Shown here piece by piece: positions 46,480 through 55,774 of a stretch of 64,000 bases of DNA. Both the position numbers and the translations under genes were made by a program. How positions within the stretch are numbered: the first letter of the stretch is position 1; each line of letters starts with the position of its first letter. Origin of the DNA: Lentilitoribacter sp. Alg239-R112 (GTDB lineage Bacteria > Pseudomonadota > Alphaproteobacteria > Rhizobiales > Rhizobiaceae). The notes beneath the pieces are model-generated. The model made no database searches. It was not told the DNA's origin and was given only the letters and a program-made list of their open reading frames with translations. The stretch covers positions 125,473 to 189,472 of the forward strand of contig NZ_LS999834.1 in NCBI RefSeq assembly GCF_900537175.1, given 5' to 3'.

Positions 46480-47715
46480 TTATGCCTTTACTTGCCAGGA
46501 TATGTTAAGCGCTTTTGGCCCACGGACTGAGAGACCACTCTTATAAATAACCCTTTCGTCAACTAGCTGAATGTTACTGAATCTGTGAAGCAGAGTATCA
46601 AATATAATCCTCATGTTTAGTCGCGCTAGATTATTTCCTAAACATAAATGGGCTCCCTGCCCAAATGCCAAGTGCCTGTTTGGTGTTCGTGTAATTATGA
46701 ACTCATCAGCTTGTTCGAACTGCTCTGGATCCCGATTTGCAGAACCATAAAGCAATCCAAAAGTTGTACCTTTCTTGAAGTGCTGTCCGGCAATTTTTAC
46801 ATCCTCCAAGGCATGGCGATGAAAAAAAGGAAGTGGGGACTCAAAACGGAACATTTCTTGAATGGCCGTGGGCGTTAGTTCAGGGTCTTCTTGTAAAGCT
46901 CTCATTGATTGAGGGTGTTGAAGTAGCGTATGCATACCACTACCAAGTACATCGATGGTGGAGCCGTGACCTGCCATTAGAATTAACATGCAAGTCGAAA
47001 TAAACTCATCTCTCGTGTAGCGGCCTTCACGCTCGTCAATAATCATCTTTGATATGAGATCATCTTGCGGTTTGCGCGCACGTTCAGCCCGTAAATCTTC
47101 CAGAAAATGATAAAATTCTTTTGTAGCATTCTCCGCAATTGTTTTCTTTTCATCGCTGCGATCAACATCAAAGAACTGAACGATTTGTTCTGACCAAAGG
47201 CGAAGTTGTGAGCAATTTTCCTCAGGTGCACCTAAAAGATAACCGATCACATAGCCGGGGATATGAGCTGCAAAATCATTAATAAATTCGATATCATCCC
47301 TTTGTTGAAGTTTATCCAAAAGTCCATCCACAAAGGTCTGCACAACATTTTCCAGATGGGCGATGGAGCGAGCGGTAAACTCTCCAAAAATCTGTTTGCG
47401 AAGGCGTCTATGTATGTCGCCATCACTATCAAGTAAGCTAAATTGAACAACACGTTCGTGGTATGGCATATCGTGCCAGTTTGCAGCTCGCTGTCGTTTT
47501 TTTGTTTGTTCCACTGTTTCCAAGCCATCAAGCGAACGCACCATTTTTGGGTTGCGTGCTATCGCTGAAACATCCTCATATCGAGATAAAAGCCACAAAT
47601 TTTGAGGTTCAAAATAATGCGCTTTACCGCTTTCTCTTAATTCCCGATAGATACGATATGGATTTTCGGAAAATGCATTTGAAAACGGGTCGAAGTGGAT
47701 TTGTTGCTTACTCAA
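46480..47715 (-). CDS. Cytochrome P450
   Basis: A 411-residue soluble class I P450. The oxygen-binding I helix shows LMAGHGSTIDVL (AGxxT-like), the K helix shows EMFR (ExxR), and the heme loop is FGQGAHLCLGNNLAR with the Cys ligand. This family hydroxylates small organic compounds with electrons from a ferredoxin system; no ferredoxin or reductase gene lies nearby. The start is a TTG at 47715 without a good ribosome binding site; no ATG occurs upstream of the first conserved helix. It is followed 2 bases on by the methyltransferase gene. Confidence 0.93.
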   Translation of the reverse strand: MSKQQIHFDPFSNAFSENPYRIYRELRESGKAHYFEPQNLWLLSRYEDVSAIARNPKMVRSLDGLETVEQTKKRQRAANWHDMPYHERVVQFSLLDSDGDIHRRLRKQIFGEFTARSIAHLENVVQTFVDGLLDKLQQRDDIEFINDFAAHIPGYVIGYLLGAPEENCSQLRLWSEQIVQFFDVDRSDEKKTIAENATKEFYHFLEDLRAERARKPQDDLISKMIIDEREGRYTRDEFISTCMLILMAGHGSTIDVLGSGMHTLLQHPQSMRALQEDPELTPTAIQEMFRFESPLPFFHRHALEDVKIAGQHFKKGTTFGLLYGSANRDPEQFEQADEFIITRTPNRHLAFGQGAHLCLGNNLARLNMRIIFDTLLHRFSNIQLVDERVIYKSGLSVRGPKALNISWQVKA

Positions 47716-47781
47716 ATTGGCACCATATATTTTTAGAGTTTACCAGAAACACTAACAATGAAGGTGATAAGAAGCCATAGT

Positions 47782-48864
47782 CTAACTTTGATTTAATCTG
47801 GGAAATCTGGACATAACGAAGTATGCCATTTCCGATTTTAAAAATCGACGAATTGGTTTTTCACAAGCTTGATGGACGATGTAAGATAGGGTTATTACTA
47901 ATAAAATGACTAGTGTTACCGCTTGAATCGGATTTAATCTGAGTTCAGCTAATTTTTGCAATACTATATACCCGACTTCTTGATGAATGAGATAGAGTGG
48001 ATAGGATATCGCACCCAACATCACTGCGAACGAATGCTTAATGGGAATAATTTTGCCAAAAATCCCAATAGCAACGGCACCAATCGATAATATTGCGCAA
48101 ATGGTAGACACCAGTAAATCAGGTTGATTGCTGAAATTTGGAAGCTGAGCCTGTATGCCAAGGTGTTTGATACCCAGTGATAATGACACTCCCGAAATCA
48201 CCATGAGCAGAGCGTGGGGCGCTGTCCATCTATTTTGCTTGGCATGCCACATCACAAGGCCACAGACGAAAGCACCTGCATAGTAGGTAATGAATACGAG
48301 CTCGATGATTCGGTTTTCCAACAGCATTATATTTGCGAACGAGATGCCAAGCCAAATGGAGCAGATTTTCAATAGATGCTTATGAAAAACATCAGACAGT
48401 AACAAAATAAATACCCAACCATAGAACACAAATTCAAGCACGAGGGTCCAGTAAACACCATCCACAAAAGGGTGACCAAGAGTTTGAGGAAGGAGAAGCA
48501 AGTTTGCGAACCATAATTTAAGATTCAAAATATTTGTACCATCAAGCAACGCAATGAGTAAAAAACTTACTGTCATACAAATCCAAAATGCAGGCATTAG
48601 CCTTAAGATACGGTTGGACATAAATCTAAGTGGATGAATATCAGTACTAACATGAGCGATAACAAAGCCGGAAAGAATAAAAAATATAGGAACGCCCAAA
48701 TACCCGTATTGAAAAAACAGGGCTGCAATTCCCTGGCTAGGTCCATATCCGGTCAAACCCATATAGGGACCGATATGTCCGTAATGTGCAAGCATAACCC
48801 AAAATGCCGCCAAAAAGCGGATAATATCAAGATTAGGATAATAGTTGCGGTTTTCAGGCTTCAT
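47782..48864 (-). CDS. Membrane acyltransferase, OafA/YrhL type
   Basis: A 360-residue integral membrane acyltransferase 3 family protein with about ten helices. The N-terminal catalytic motif region is LDIIRFLAAFWVMLAHYGH (with the His-x-His/Arg area of the family), followed by GYLGVPIFFILSGFVIAH and RILRLMPAFWI. Such enzymes O-acetylate polysaccharides or lipids on the outside of the membrane. The gene lies alone between the P450 gene and a long gap, on the same strand as both. The acceptor cannot be told. Confidence 0.93.
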   Translation of the reverse strand: MKPENRNYYPNLDIIRFLAAFWVMLAHYGHIGPYMGLTGYGPSQGIAALFFQYGYLGVPIFFILSGFVIAHVSTDIHPLRFMSNRILRLMPAFWICMTVSFLLIALLDGTNILNLKLWFANLLLLPQTLGHPFVDGVYWTLVLEFVFYGWVFILLLSDVFHKHLLKICSIWLGISFANIMLLENRIIELVFITYYAGAFVCGLVMWHAKQNRWTAPHALLMVISGVSLSLGIKHLGIQAQLPNFSNQPDLLVSTICAILSIGAVAIGIFGKIIPIKHSFAVMLGAISYPLYLIHQEVGYIVLQKLAELRLNPIQAVTLVILLVITLSYIVHQACEKPIRRFLKSEMAYFVMSRFPRLNQS

Positions 48865-49164
48865 TTACCTAAATTGCCAAATTTGGTGAGATTTTCAATC
48901 AAAATGCTAACTTTAGGTTAACGGCTGAATCCATGCGTGATCAAATTTAGCCCATGTAATCGCGCAAAATTACGAGTCTTTCAAAAACCGCATTTTTTTT
49001 GATTTCTTGGCCATGAATTGTCCTAATTTCGCCCTTCCTCAAACACAAAACATCGTCATCTTGTTGTTATTCGCAATGAAGCCAATAACGGTAGCGAATA
49101 ACTAAAATAAACGACGAACGGTCAAACCTCTAAGAGTTTGGCATGTTTAACAAGGAGAATTAAA
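48865..49164. other. Divergent intergenic region before the EF-hand gene
   Basis: This stretch of 300 bases separates the acyltransferase gene and the EF-hand gene, which are divergent. No ORF or RNA gene was recognised. It contains a run of eight T at about 48992, a 9-bp inverted repeat at 49066-49102 (listed separately) and a strong ribosome binding site (AAGGAGAA) for the EF-hand gene. Confidence 0.4.
49066..49102. promoter_or_regulatory. 9-bp inverted repeat upstream of the EF-hand gene
   Basis: GTTATTCGC (49066-49074) and GCGAATAAC (49094-49102) are exact reverse complements with a 19-base spacer, about 60 bases before the EF-hand gene start. The spacer includes CCAATAACG, a third partial copy of the arm. 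Such a layout suggests a dimeric or tetrameric regulator site or a 5' hairpin in the transcript. Confidence 0.4.
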
Positions 49165-49383
49165 ATGAAAAAGTTCCTAACACTTGCTACAGTAACATTG
49201 CTAACTGCAACTGGCGCGAATGCGGCAGAATTCGTTGAAATCGACACAAATGCTGATGGATATCTTTCATTTGAGGAAGTTGTTGCAGCAATGCCTGACA
49301 TGACAGAAGATGCATTCAAAGCAGTAGATATCAATCTCGATGCGCAAATCGATGCAGACGAGTTTGCTGCTGCTGAACTTTAA
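49165..49383 (+). CDS. Small exported EF-hand protein
   Basis: A 72-residue protein with a cleavable signal peptide (residues 1-20, ending GANA before AEF). The mature 52 residues are two EF-hand calcium loops: DTNADGYLSFEE and DINLDAQIDADE, both with Asp at 1, Asn at 3, Asp at 5 and Glu at 12. It is therefore a minimal periplasmic or secreted calcium-binding pair. The ATG at 49165 sits behind AAGGAGAA; an ATG at 49138 would add nine residues before the leader. Its own terminator follows. Function beyond calcium binding is unknown. Confidence 0.88.
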   Translation: MKKFLTLATVTLLTATGANAAEFVEIDTNADGYLSFEEVVAAMPDMTEDAFKAVDINLDAQIDADEFAAAEL

Positions 49384-49415
49384 AAAGTAGAGTTTGTCCC
49401 CCCAAGACTTCTACT

Positions 49416-49440
49416 GGAGAGTGGCTTTGTGCCGCTCTCC
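49416..49440 (+). terminator. Terminator hairpin of the EF-hand gene
   Basis: GGAGAGTGGC (49416-49425) pairs with GCCGCTCTCC (49431-49440) over ten positions with one G-T wobble, around a 5-base loop. The T content after it is modest (AAATTCTGTTT). A smaller 6-bp repeat (AGTAGA at 49386, TCTACT at 49410) lies just before it. It separates the gene from the convergent MBL hydrolase gene. Confidence 0.75.
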
Positions 49441-49449
49441 AAATTCTGT

Positions 49450-50271
49450 TTAGAGAGTGACTTCAATCTTTAGTCCATCGTAACACGGGGCAATGTGTTC
49501 AGGTGTCGATGACATGACATAGTCATAGTCTAGCGCCGTGTGCATATGCGTTATATATGCTTGTTTTGCGCCAAGTTTTTTTACCCATTCTGCTGCTTGA
49601 TCGAGCGAAAAGTGACTAAAATGTGGTTTTGGTAAAGTCGCATCAATAATGATTGTGTCTAACCCTAGCAGCTTTTCCATGCTTTCTTCTGGAAACTGAC
49701 TCACATCACTGCAGTAGGCAAAATTCCCAATTCTAAAACCCAATGAGTGAATCGGACCGTGGATAAGGTCAATTGGCATAAGTGGTATAATTCCACCCTC
49801 GCCGTCGATCTCAATTGATGTGTTCATGTCTTTGATCAAGTTATGCTCGATGACCGGTGGATATTCACTTCCTGTAGGAGTCTTAAAGCAATACTCGAAT
49901 GAATCTTCCAAAGTCTCGAGTGTCACTTTATCAGAGTAGATCTGTACGCGTTTTCGGTGCGCCATTGCAAAAGCGCGTAAATCGCCAATACCGTGGATGT
50001 GATCGGCATGTCCGTGTGTATAAATAACTGCATCAATATATCTGACGCGAGCTGAGATCATTTGCTCTCTAAAATCAGGACCGGTATCTACAACAACTGT
50101 TGTTTTCTCTCCCATAGGACCGAATTGTTCGATCAATAAACTCGCACGTCTGCGTCTGTTTCGAGGATTATTAGGATCACATGCACCCCAATCACCGTCC
50201 GAGCGCGGTACCCCATGGGACGAACCACAACCCAATACAGTAAATATGCGACTTGTCGGTTTGATGGTCAT
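49450..50271 (-). CDS. MBL-fold metallo-hydrolase, PhnP-like
   Basis: A 273-residue metallo-beta-lactamase-fold phosphodiesterase-like enzyme. It has the start FTVLGCGSSHGVPRSDGDW, the metal motif YTHGHADHIHGIGDLR, a conserved Asp in IIDATLPKPHFSH and the late His in YITHMH. Relatives include PhnP cyclic phosphate hydrolases. The ATG at 50271 overlaps the tatD stop codon by one base; upstream in-frame starts lie inside tatD. The metG-tatD-MBL order is common in rhizobia. The substrate is unknown. Confidence 0.92.
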   Translation of the reverse strand: MTIKPTSRIFTVLGCGSSHGVPRSDGDWGACDPNNPRNRRRRASLLIEQFGPMGEKTTVVVDTGPDFREQMISARVRYIDAVIYTHGHADHIHGIGDLRAFAMAHRKRVQIYSDKVTLETLEDSFEYCFKTPTGSEYPPVIEHNLIKDMNTSIEIDGEGGIIPLMPIDLIHGPIHSLGFRIGNFAYCSDVSQFPEESMEKLLGLDTIIIDATLPKPHFSHFSLDQAAEWVKKLGAKQAYITHMHTALDYDYVMSSTPEHIAPCYDGLKIEVTL

Positions 50272-51044
50272 TAGAACGTCATTTTCGTAAATAATCTTCG
50301 ACAGTTTTCCGTCGTCTTTAACCATAGCTCATCTTCGTCAAGACCTACAGTTTCTGCCAGAACACGAGCGGTATGAACGACATAAGATGGTTCATTTCGT
50401 TTGCCGCGAAATGGCATCGGCGCAAGATATGGCGCATCAGTTTCCACAAGCAAACGATCATGGGGAACAGATTTTGCAATCTCGCGTAATTCATCAGATT
50501 TTTTGAATGTTAAGATACCGGAAAAAGAAACATAGCCTCCAAGTTGAACTCCTGTTTTGGCAAGTTCTGCCCCGGAGGAAAAGCAATGTAAAATAAAAGG
50601 AAAATCGCCCTTTGTAACTTCATCTTCCAAAATCTCTGTCATATGCGCATCAGCATTACGTGCATGAATAACAAGCGGTAAGCCTGTTTGTCGTGCCGCC
50701 CAGATATGAGTGCGCATAACTTTTTCTTGCACCGCGGGTGGCGCATTATCATAATAATAGTCTAGACCCGCCTCACCTATTGCCACGCATTTCGGGTGTT
50801 TGGAGAGTTCTAGGAGTTCATTAAGTTCGATATCCGGTTCTTCGCCTGCATTAAGCGGATGTGTGCCAACAGAACAAAAGACGTTATCGTATTTTTCTGC
50901 AACAGCTTTTACTTGATCAAACTTCCGCACGCGGGTGCAAATTGTTACCATCCTGCCAACACCAGCTTGCTGTGCTCGTGTGACAAGCTCATCACGATCT
51001 TCGTCAAACTGCTCAAAGTCAAGATGGCAGTGACTGTCGATCAA
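50271..51044 (-). CDS. tatD: TatD-family deoxyribonuclease
   Basis: A 257-residue metal-dependent hydrolase of the TatD family, linked to DNA repair and DNA turnover. Metal ligands and signatures are DSHCHLDF, GEAGLDYYYD, LPLVIHARNA, FILHCFSSG and LVETDAPYLAP. A TTG at 51044, 9 bases after GAGGGA, gives the normal N-terminus just before the DSHCH motif; an ATG at 51110 lies inside metG and would add 22 unrelated residues. It ends in a TAATG overlap with the MBL gene. Confidence 0.93.
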   Translation of the reverse strand: MIDSHCHLDFEQFDEDRDELVTRAQQAGVGRMVTICTRVRKFDQVKAVAEKYDNVFCSVGTHPLNAGEEPDIELNELLELSKHPKCVAIGEAGLDYYYDNAPPAVQEKVMRTHIWAARQTGLPLVIHARNADAHMTEILEDEVTKGDFPFILHCFSSGAELAKTGVQLGGYVSFSGILTFKKSDELREIAKSVPHDRLLVETDAPYLAPMPFRGKRNEPSYVVHTARVLAETVGLDEDELWLKTTENCRRLFTKMTF

Positions 51045-51087
51045 AAGTTTGGTTCCCTCGATTAGTGATCGTTCTGCTGGCACGTTA

Positions 51088-52638
51088 CTACTCAACTTCT
51101 TGTTCAACATAACGAGGGAAAATACCTGATGGTTTAGGAAGATCAGTACCTGATTTTAGCCGTCCGGTTTTACCCAACTGTGCAAAACTACGCTCGTCTT
51201 CTGCTATCAACAAAAGGTCAAGCAGTTTAGCGGATGAATCGGGCATAATGGCCTGACATAAAATACCAACTTGCCGGATGACCTCTGCCGTTACGTAAAG
51301 TACTGTTCCCATACGTTCCGGATCAGTTTTCTTTAAGGCCCAAGGCTCTTGACCTGCGAAATATTTATTAGTTTCGGAAACAGTTGCAAATACTGCGCTA
51401 ACATATTGATGCACAGCTTGCTTATTCATTGCATCACGTGCCCCGGTAAGCAGATTATCAACTTGGGTTAAAATCTCCTTATCTTCGGCGCTTAGCTCAC
51501 CACAAGTAGGAACTTTAGCCTCACAATTTTTATGTATCATAGAAAGCGAACGCTGGGCTAAGTTTCCCAAATCATTAGCTAAATCAGAATTTATTCGGCC
51601 GACGATTGCATCGTGGCTATAGTTGCCATCATTGCCAAATGGCACCTCGCGCATAAAGAAAAAGCGAACCTGATCAAGACCATAATGATCAACCATAGAT
51701 ATCGGATCAATGACATTTCCGAGTGATTTTGACATTTTTTCTCCTTTGTTAAAGAGAAAACCATGAGCAAAAACACGCTTTGGTAAGTCGATACCCGCAG
51801 ACATCAAAAATGCCGGCCAGTAAATTGCATGAAATCGAATGATATCCTTGCCAATTATATGTGCAGCAGCTGGCCAAAATTTCCAATTTTCAGCATTTTC
51901 ATCCGGAAAACCGAGCGCTGTAATGTAGTTGGTTAGTGCATCCACCCAAACGTACATTACGTGCTTTTCATTGCCAGGAACTAACACGCCCCAATCAAAT
52001 GTAGTGCGCGAGATTGAAAGATCTCTCAGGCCAGATTTTACGAAAGACATAACTTCATTACGACGAGAATTAGGCCCTATGAAATCGGCATTATCTTCAT
52101 AATGTTTTAGAAGAATATCCTGGTACTTGGATAAGCGGAAAAAATAACTTTCCTCTTCTACCCATTCGACCTCAGTTCCCTGTGGTCCGTAACGTTTTCC
52201 GTCTTCACGAACATCTGTTTCATCTTCTTGATAATAAGCTTCATCGCGGACAGAGTACCAACCCGAATAACTATCTAGATAGATATCACCGTTGGCTTCC
52301 ATACGGCGCCAGATTTCTTGGCTTGCTTTATGGTGGCGTTCTTCACTAGTCTGAATGAAATCGTCATTTGATGCATTCAAAACCTCTGCCATATTGATAA
52401 ATTGAGCAGAGTTTTCTGCAGCGAGTTCAGCGGCAGTAACCCCCATTTTTTGTGCTGTTTGCAGCATCTTTTGGCCGTGAACGTCTGTGCCAGTTAGAAA
52501 GTACACTTGTTTACCATCCAAGCGTTGAAACCTTGCCATGACGTCGGTTGCAATCAACTCATAGGCATGGCCGATATGCGGCGCACCGTTAGGGTAGGAA
52601 ATTGCAGTCGTGATATAATATCTATTTTGATCAGTCAT
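51088..52638 (-). CDS. metG: Methionyl-tRNA synthetase
   Basis: A 516-residue class I aminoacyl-tRNA synthetase that charges tRNA with methionine. The HIGH motif is in [15 protein letters not shown] and the KMSKS motif in [14 protein letters not shown]. The connective domain lacks the Cys-based zinc knuckles of the E. coli enzyme, and there is no C-terminal dimerisation domain, as in the shorter alphaproteobacterial form. It lies downstream of dacC-tmk-holB on the same strand with a 72-base gap. Confidence 0.97.
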   Translation of the reverse strand: MTDQNRYYITTAISYPNGAPHIGHAYELIATDVMARFQRLDGKQVYFLTGTDVHGQKMLQTAQKMGVTAAELAAENSAQFINMAEVLNASNDDFIQTSEERHHKASQEIWRRMEANGDIYLDSYSGWYSVRDEAYYQEDETDVREDGKRYGPQGTEVEWVEEESYFFRLSKYQDILLKHYEDNADFIGPNSRRNEVMSFVKSGLRDLSISRTTFDWGVLVPGNEKHVMYVWVDALTNYITALGFPDENAENWKFWPAAAHIIGKDIIRFHAIYWPAFLMSAGIDLPKRVFAHGFLFNKGEKMSKSLGNVIDPISMVDHYGLDQVRFFFMREVPFGNDGNYSHDAIVGRINSDLANDLGNLAQRSLSMIHKNCEAKVPTCGELSAEDKEILTQVDNLLTGARDAMNKQAVHQYVSAVFATVSETNKYFAGQEPWALKKTDPERMGTVLYVTAEVIRQVGILCQAIMPDSSAKLLDLLLIAEDERSFAQLGKTGRLKSGTDLPKPSGIFPRYVEQEVE

Positions 52639-52710
52639 GATGTCACATATTTTGAATTGAAATGATGTTTGCGTCTTAAGTGAAAATTTGAGAAATAGCT
52701 ATGTTTTTTC

Positions 52711-53730
52711 TCAAATTCCCATCATAGAGAATAGAGTTAAAATCGTCTGTTTGCGATCAAGATTATAGATGTCAGACTCAGTTTTATGATTGTTCAACTT
52801 CTCGGATAATTCCGCAAGTTCAGCCGCCTTGCTAATCTGGCCTGCATTCGCAGCCGTTTTAGCCTGCTCCATTGTATGCGTGATCATATGATCAACAAGG
52901 AAGTGATAGCTGGTTTCCTGATCTTTTTTTGCCAGACTTTCCGCTAGTTTGTGCAGCGTTTTACGATCTGCCTGACTATCCTGATCGATAATATCATTAA
53001 AATGTCCGATGAGCTCGGCTCCACCATAATTTAGAATTGTCAAAGCTCTGGAAACCGACCCCTCTGACAGTTTTAGTAGTTGGCGTATGCTTGCGTTATC
53101 AAGGCCGTTTACAACATCTAGATGATTTAATGCAGACACCATGTCTTGATCATTTAATGACTTTATATGAAGAGAAAGACATCTTGAGCGAATGGTAGGT
53201 AACAATCTTCCTGGTGAATTTGATAAAACCAAAAAAAGCGCTCGTTTTGGTGGCTCCTCAAGAATCTTTAAAATTGCATTCGCAGCGGATCTATTCAGGT
53301 CATCGGCTGTATCAATAATGGCAATTCGCCAATTATTAGAACCGGATGTCTGTGCGAAAAATTTACCTGTTCTTCTGATATCATCCACGCTGATTGAAGA
53401 TTTCGTTTTGCCTGTTTTTGCGTCCACTTCACATTTGATGTGCATAAGATTATGCGATGCTTCACCAGCAACCTGACGAAAAATGGGGTTCTCAGGATCT
53501 GGGTCGGATATCTGATCCGGAGCTTGATCTGTATCGGGGTTGTTTAGGATATGATTGGCAAGGCGAAAAGCAAATGTGGCTTTACCGATGCCTTGTTCAC
53601 CTTCTAGCAAAATTGCATGGTGGATCCGCCCGGATTTAAATGCAGAGGCAAGAAAATTCTCATTTTCCTTGTGGCCAAATAATTTTGTGTTTTCTGCAGG
53701 CGGTATAGCACCCTCTAGCTCAAGACTCAT
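52711..53730 (-). CDS. holB: DNA polymerase III subunit delta'
   Basis: A 339-residue clamp-loader subunit. The AAA+ fold shows GHKENENFLASAF, the Walker A-like GEQGIGKATFAFRLA, ILKILEEPPKRALF and the arginine-finger motif LPTIRSRCLSLH. The Cys zinc module of E. coli delta' is not seen. Its ATG overlaps the tmk stop by 4 bases, the usual tmk-holB coupling. Confidence 0.95.
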   Translation of the reverse strand: MSLELEGAIPPAENTKLFGHKENENFLASAFKSGRIHHAILLEGEQGIGKATFAFRLANHILNNPDTDQAPDQISDPDPENPIFRQVAGEASHNLMHIKCEVDAKTGKTKSSISVDDIRRTGKFFAQTSGSNNWRIAIIDTADDLNRSAANAILKILEEPPKRALFLVLSNSPGRLLPTIRSRCLSLHIKSLNDQDMVSALNHLDVVNGLDNASIRQLLKLSEGSVSRALTILNYGGAELIGHFNDIIDQDSQADRKTLHKLAESLAKKDQETSYHFLVDHMITHTMEQAKTAANAGQISKAAELAELSEKLNNHKTESDIYNLDRKQTILTLFSMMGI

Positions 53731-54422
53731 GAGACCTTATTCTTAGAGAAACGTTTTCCTCTAGCTTTCTTCGGCAAGATGGCAGGCAAAGCGAGCTCCA
53801 CAGTTTCAAAAACGTCTTGAAATATGGCGTTAACATCCCGATCGCCATCAATTATGCGACATCGGACAGGGTCTTCTTTTGCAAGATCTAAGAAACCTTC
53901 GCGCCGCATCTCGTGTGTTGCCATTTCTTCGCGTTCAAAGCGATCAAGTGTACCGCCTGTTCCGCTTCGTTCTTTAGCTCGTCGCATTCCGACTTCAGCA
54001 GGAACATCAATAATCAATGTCATGTCCGGATACATATTGTTAACAGCAACACGTTCCAGACTTTCCAAAAGATTTGCCTCAATATTTCCCGTAACACCTT
54101 GGTATATTCGCGTTGAATCCGCAAAACGATCACATAAAACAACCCTGCCGGCTTTTACAGCTGGCCGAATAACTTCCTCCACATGGTCGCTTCGCGCCGC
54201 CGCAAACAGAAAAGCCTCCATGCGCACGCCAAATTCTTCCGCTGCGCCAGATAGCAACACATGTCTTGCAGCTTCCGCACCAACCGAGCCACCTGGCTCG
54301 CGTGTTACAACAACGTCATGACCGATTTTCTTCAGCTTTTCAGCCAGAAGTTTGATCTGAGTGGATTTCCCTGCCCCTTCCCCTCCTTCGAAGGTTATGA
54401 AGCGACCTCTTTTTAAATTCAC
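53727..54422 (-). CDS. tmk: Thymidylate kinase
   Basis: A 231-residue kinase that phosphorylates dTMP. The P-loop is FEGGEGAGKSTQ, the DRX-type motif is LCDRFADSTRIYQG and the lid region is RRAKERSGTGGTLDRFE, followed by the usual end. The GTG at 54422 with AGG about 8 bases upstream is preferred over an in-frame TTG at 54440 that has no ribosome binding site. The C-terminus is Lys/Arg-rich. Lies between dacC and holB in one operon. Confidence 0.95.
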   Translation of the reverse strand: MNLKRGRFITFEGGEGAGKSTQIKLLAEKLKKIGHDVVVTREPGGSVGAEAARHVLLSGAAEEFGVRMEAFLFAAARSDHVEEVIRPAVKAGRVVLCDRFADSTRIYQGVTGNIEANLLESLERVAVNNMYPDMTLIIDVPAEVGMRRAKERSGTGGTLDRFEREEMATHEMRREGFLDLAKEDPVRCRIIDGDRDVNAIFQDVFETVELALPAILPKKARGKRFSKNKVS

Positions 54423-54536
54423 GTTACTGCCTACAATCAATTGCGCGCTAGACTCATTGTCTATCCGTCTAATTTATAACAAAGCATTAGGCAATAGAAC
54501 CTGAAACCGCAAATTTGATGGATTGTCAGAGGTTTA

Positions 54537-55697
54537 TCACAACCAAAATAGTAAAAGCTCTTTAAAGGCGTCCCATGCACGGTCATGAAACTCGCCTTTC
54601 TCCATGTCACTCTTAGCGAAAACTGGCGCGGTACGTGATAATGTCTCGCCAACCCATATACGAACCTCACCCACTTCATCACCGGCTTTCACAGGCGCTG
54701 CAAGTGGCCATTTATAAGCAACACGGGCTTTCAACCGTTCAGTGTTATTAGCCGGAAGCAGAATATCGACGTCCTGTCCTGCGATTAGGTCAATTTCTCC
54801 TGCTCCGCCATAAACACTGGCAGTTCCGAGATTTTCACCTTTCTTAAAAAGTAGTTTGGATTTGAAGTTTTCTAATGCCCAAAGCAAAATGCGTCTTGTC
54901 TCTTCTTGCCGCTGTTTCTTGGTTGCTAAACCACTCATAGCCAAAAACAATCGCTGGCCATTTTGCTCAATAGATGATGCAATCGCGTAGCCAGATTCCT
55001 CGGTAAAACCGGTTTTAAGACCATCTACACCAATGCCAGCAGTTAACAATGGCGCACGATTGAGCTGTCTAATCTTGTTCCAAGTAAATTCAGTTTCTGA
55101 GTAATATTTGTAATATTCAGGATATGTGTCAAAGATATGCTTTGATAGGGTTACAAGATCGCGCATTGTCACCCGTGCTTTTTCATCTGGCAGGCCAGTC
55201 GAATTGGCAAATACGGATGATTTTAGCCCGATTTCACCAGCGCGTGCCGTCATGTGGCTCGCAAATGTTGCCTCATCTCCAGCCATGCCTTCCGCTAGGA
55301 TAATACAAGAATCGTTACCAGAATGAACAATCGCTCCACGAATAAGGTCTTCAACTCGAATTTCAGATTTAAGCGCTGCAAACATTGTCGATGTGCGTGA
55401 AGGTGCTCCGCCTGTTCGCCATGCATTTTCAGATACTTTAAATGTGTCTTCTAAGCTTAACTCACCTTTTTGTAATGCATTAAATACCATCTCCATAGTC
55501 ATAATTTTTGCCAATGAGGCCGGAGGTATTTGTTCATCTTCGTTTTTGGCGAAGAGAACTGTGCCTGTCCTTGCATCAATTAAATATGCTTGTTTAGCCT
55601 TGGTTTGAAATTCCTGCGCAGATAATTGCGGGCAAAACACAACTGGAATTGCAAGTAGTGCAAGAACAAAAAAACTCAATTTGAGGTGAGTGCGCAT
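54537..55697 (-). CDS. D-alanyl-D-alanine carboxypeptidase (PBP5/6 type)
   Basis: A 386-residue penicillin-binding protein that trims the pentapeptide of peptidoglycan. A signal peptide covers about residues 1-28. The active-site motifs are SLAK (in PASLAKIM), SGN (in VHSGNDSC) and KTG (in GLKTGFTEESG). The PBP5 C-terminal beta domain follows and the last residues form an amphipathic helix (FKELLLFWL) that could anchor it to the membrane. The ATG at 55697 is chosen over a TTG at 55700. The DacC/DacF/DacA naming cannot be settled from sequence. Confidence 0.95.
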   Translation of the reverse strand: MRTHLKLSFFVLALLAIPVVFCPQLSAQEFQTKAKQAYLIDARTGTVLFAKNEDEQIPPASLAKIMTMEMVFNALQKGELSLEDTFKVSENAWRTGGAPSRTSTMFAALKSEIRVEDLIRGAIVHSGNDSCIILAEGMAGDEATFASHMTARAGEIGLKSSVFANSTGLPDEKARVTMRDLVTLSKHIFDTYPEYYKYYSETEFTWNKIRQLNRAPLLTAGIGVDGLKTGFTEESGYAIASSIEQNGQRLFLAMSGLATKKQRQEETRRILLWALENFKSKLLFKKGENLGTASVYGGAGEIDLIAGQDVDILLPANNTERLKARVAYKWPLAAPVKAGDEVGEVRIWVGETLSRTAPVFAKSDMEKGEFHDRAWDAFKELLLFWL

Positions 55698-55774
55698 CAA
55701 TCACGTTGCCTAAAGGTGAAACAAAACAAAATACAATTGTTTTGATGATAAACCATATTAGCTAATGATTGAAG

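Noticed and set aside
53824..54321. 165-codon forward ORF inside tmk
   Set aside because: Antisense to thymidylate kinase, with a Ser/Arg-rich composition typical of shadow frames and no family match.
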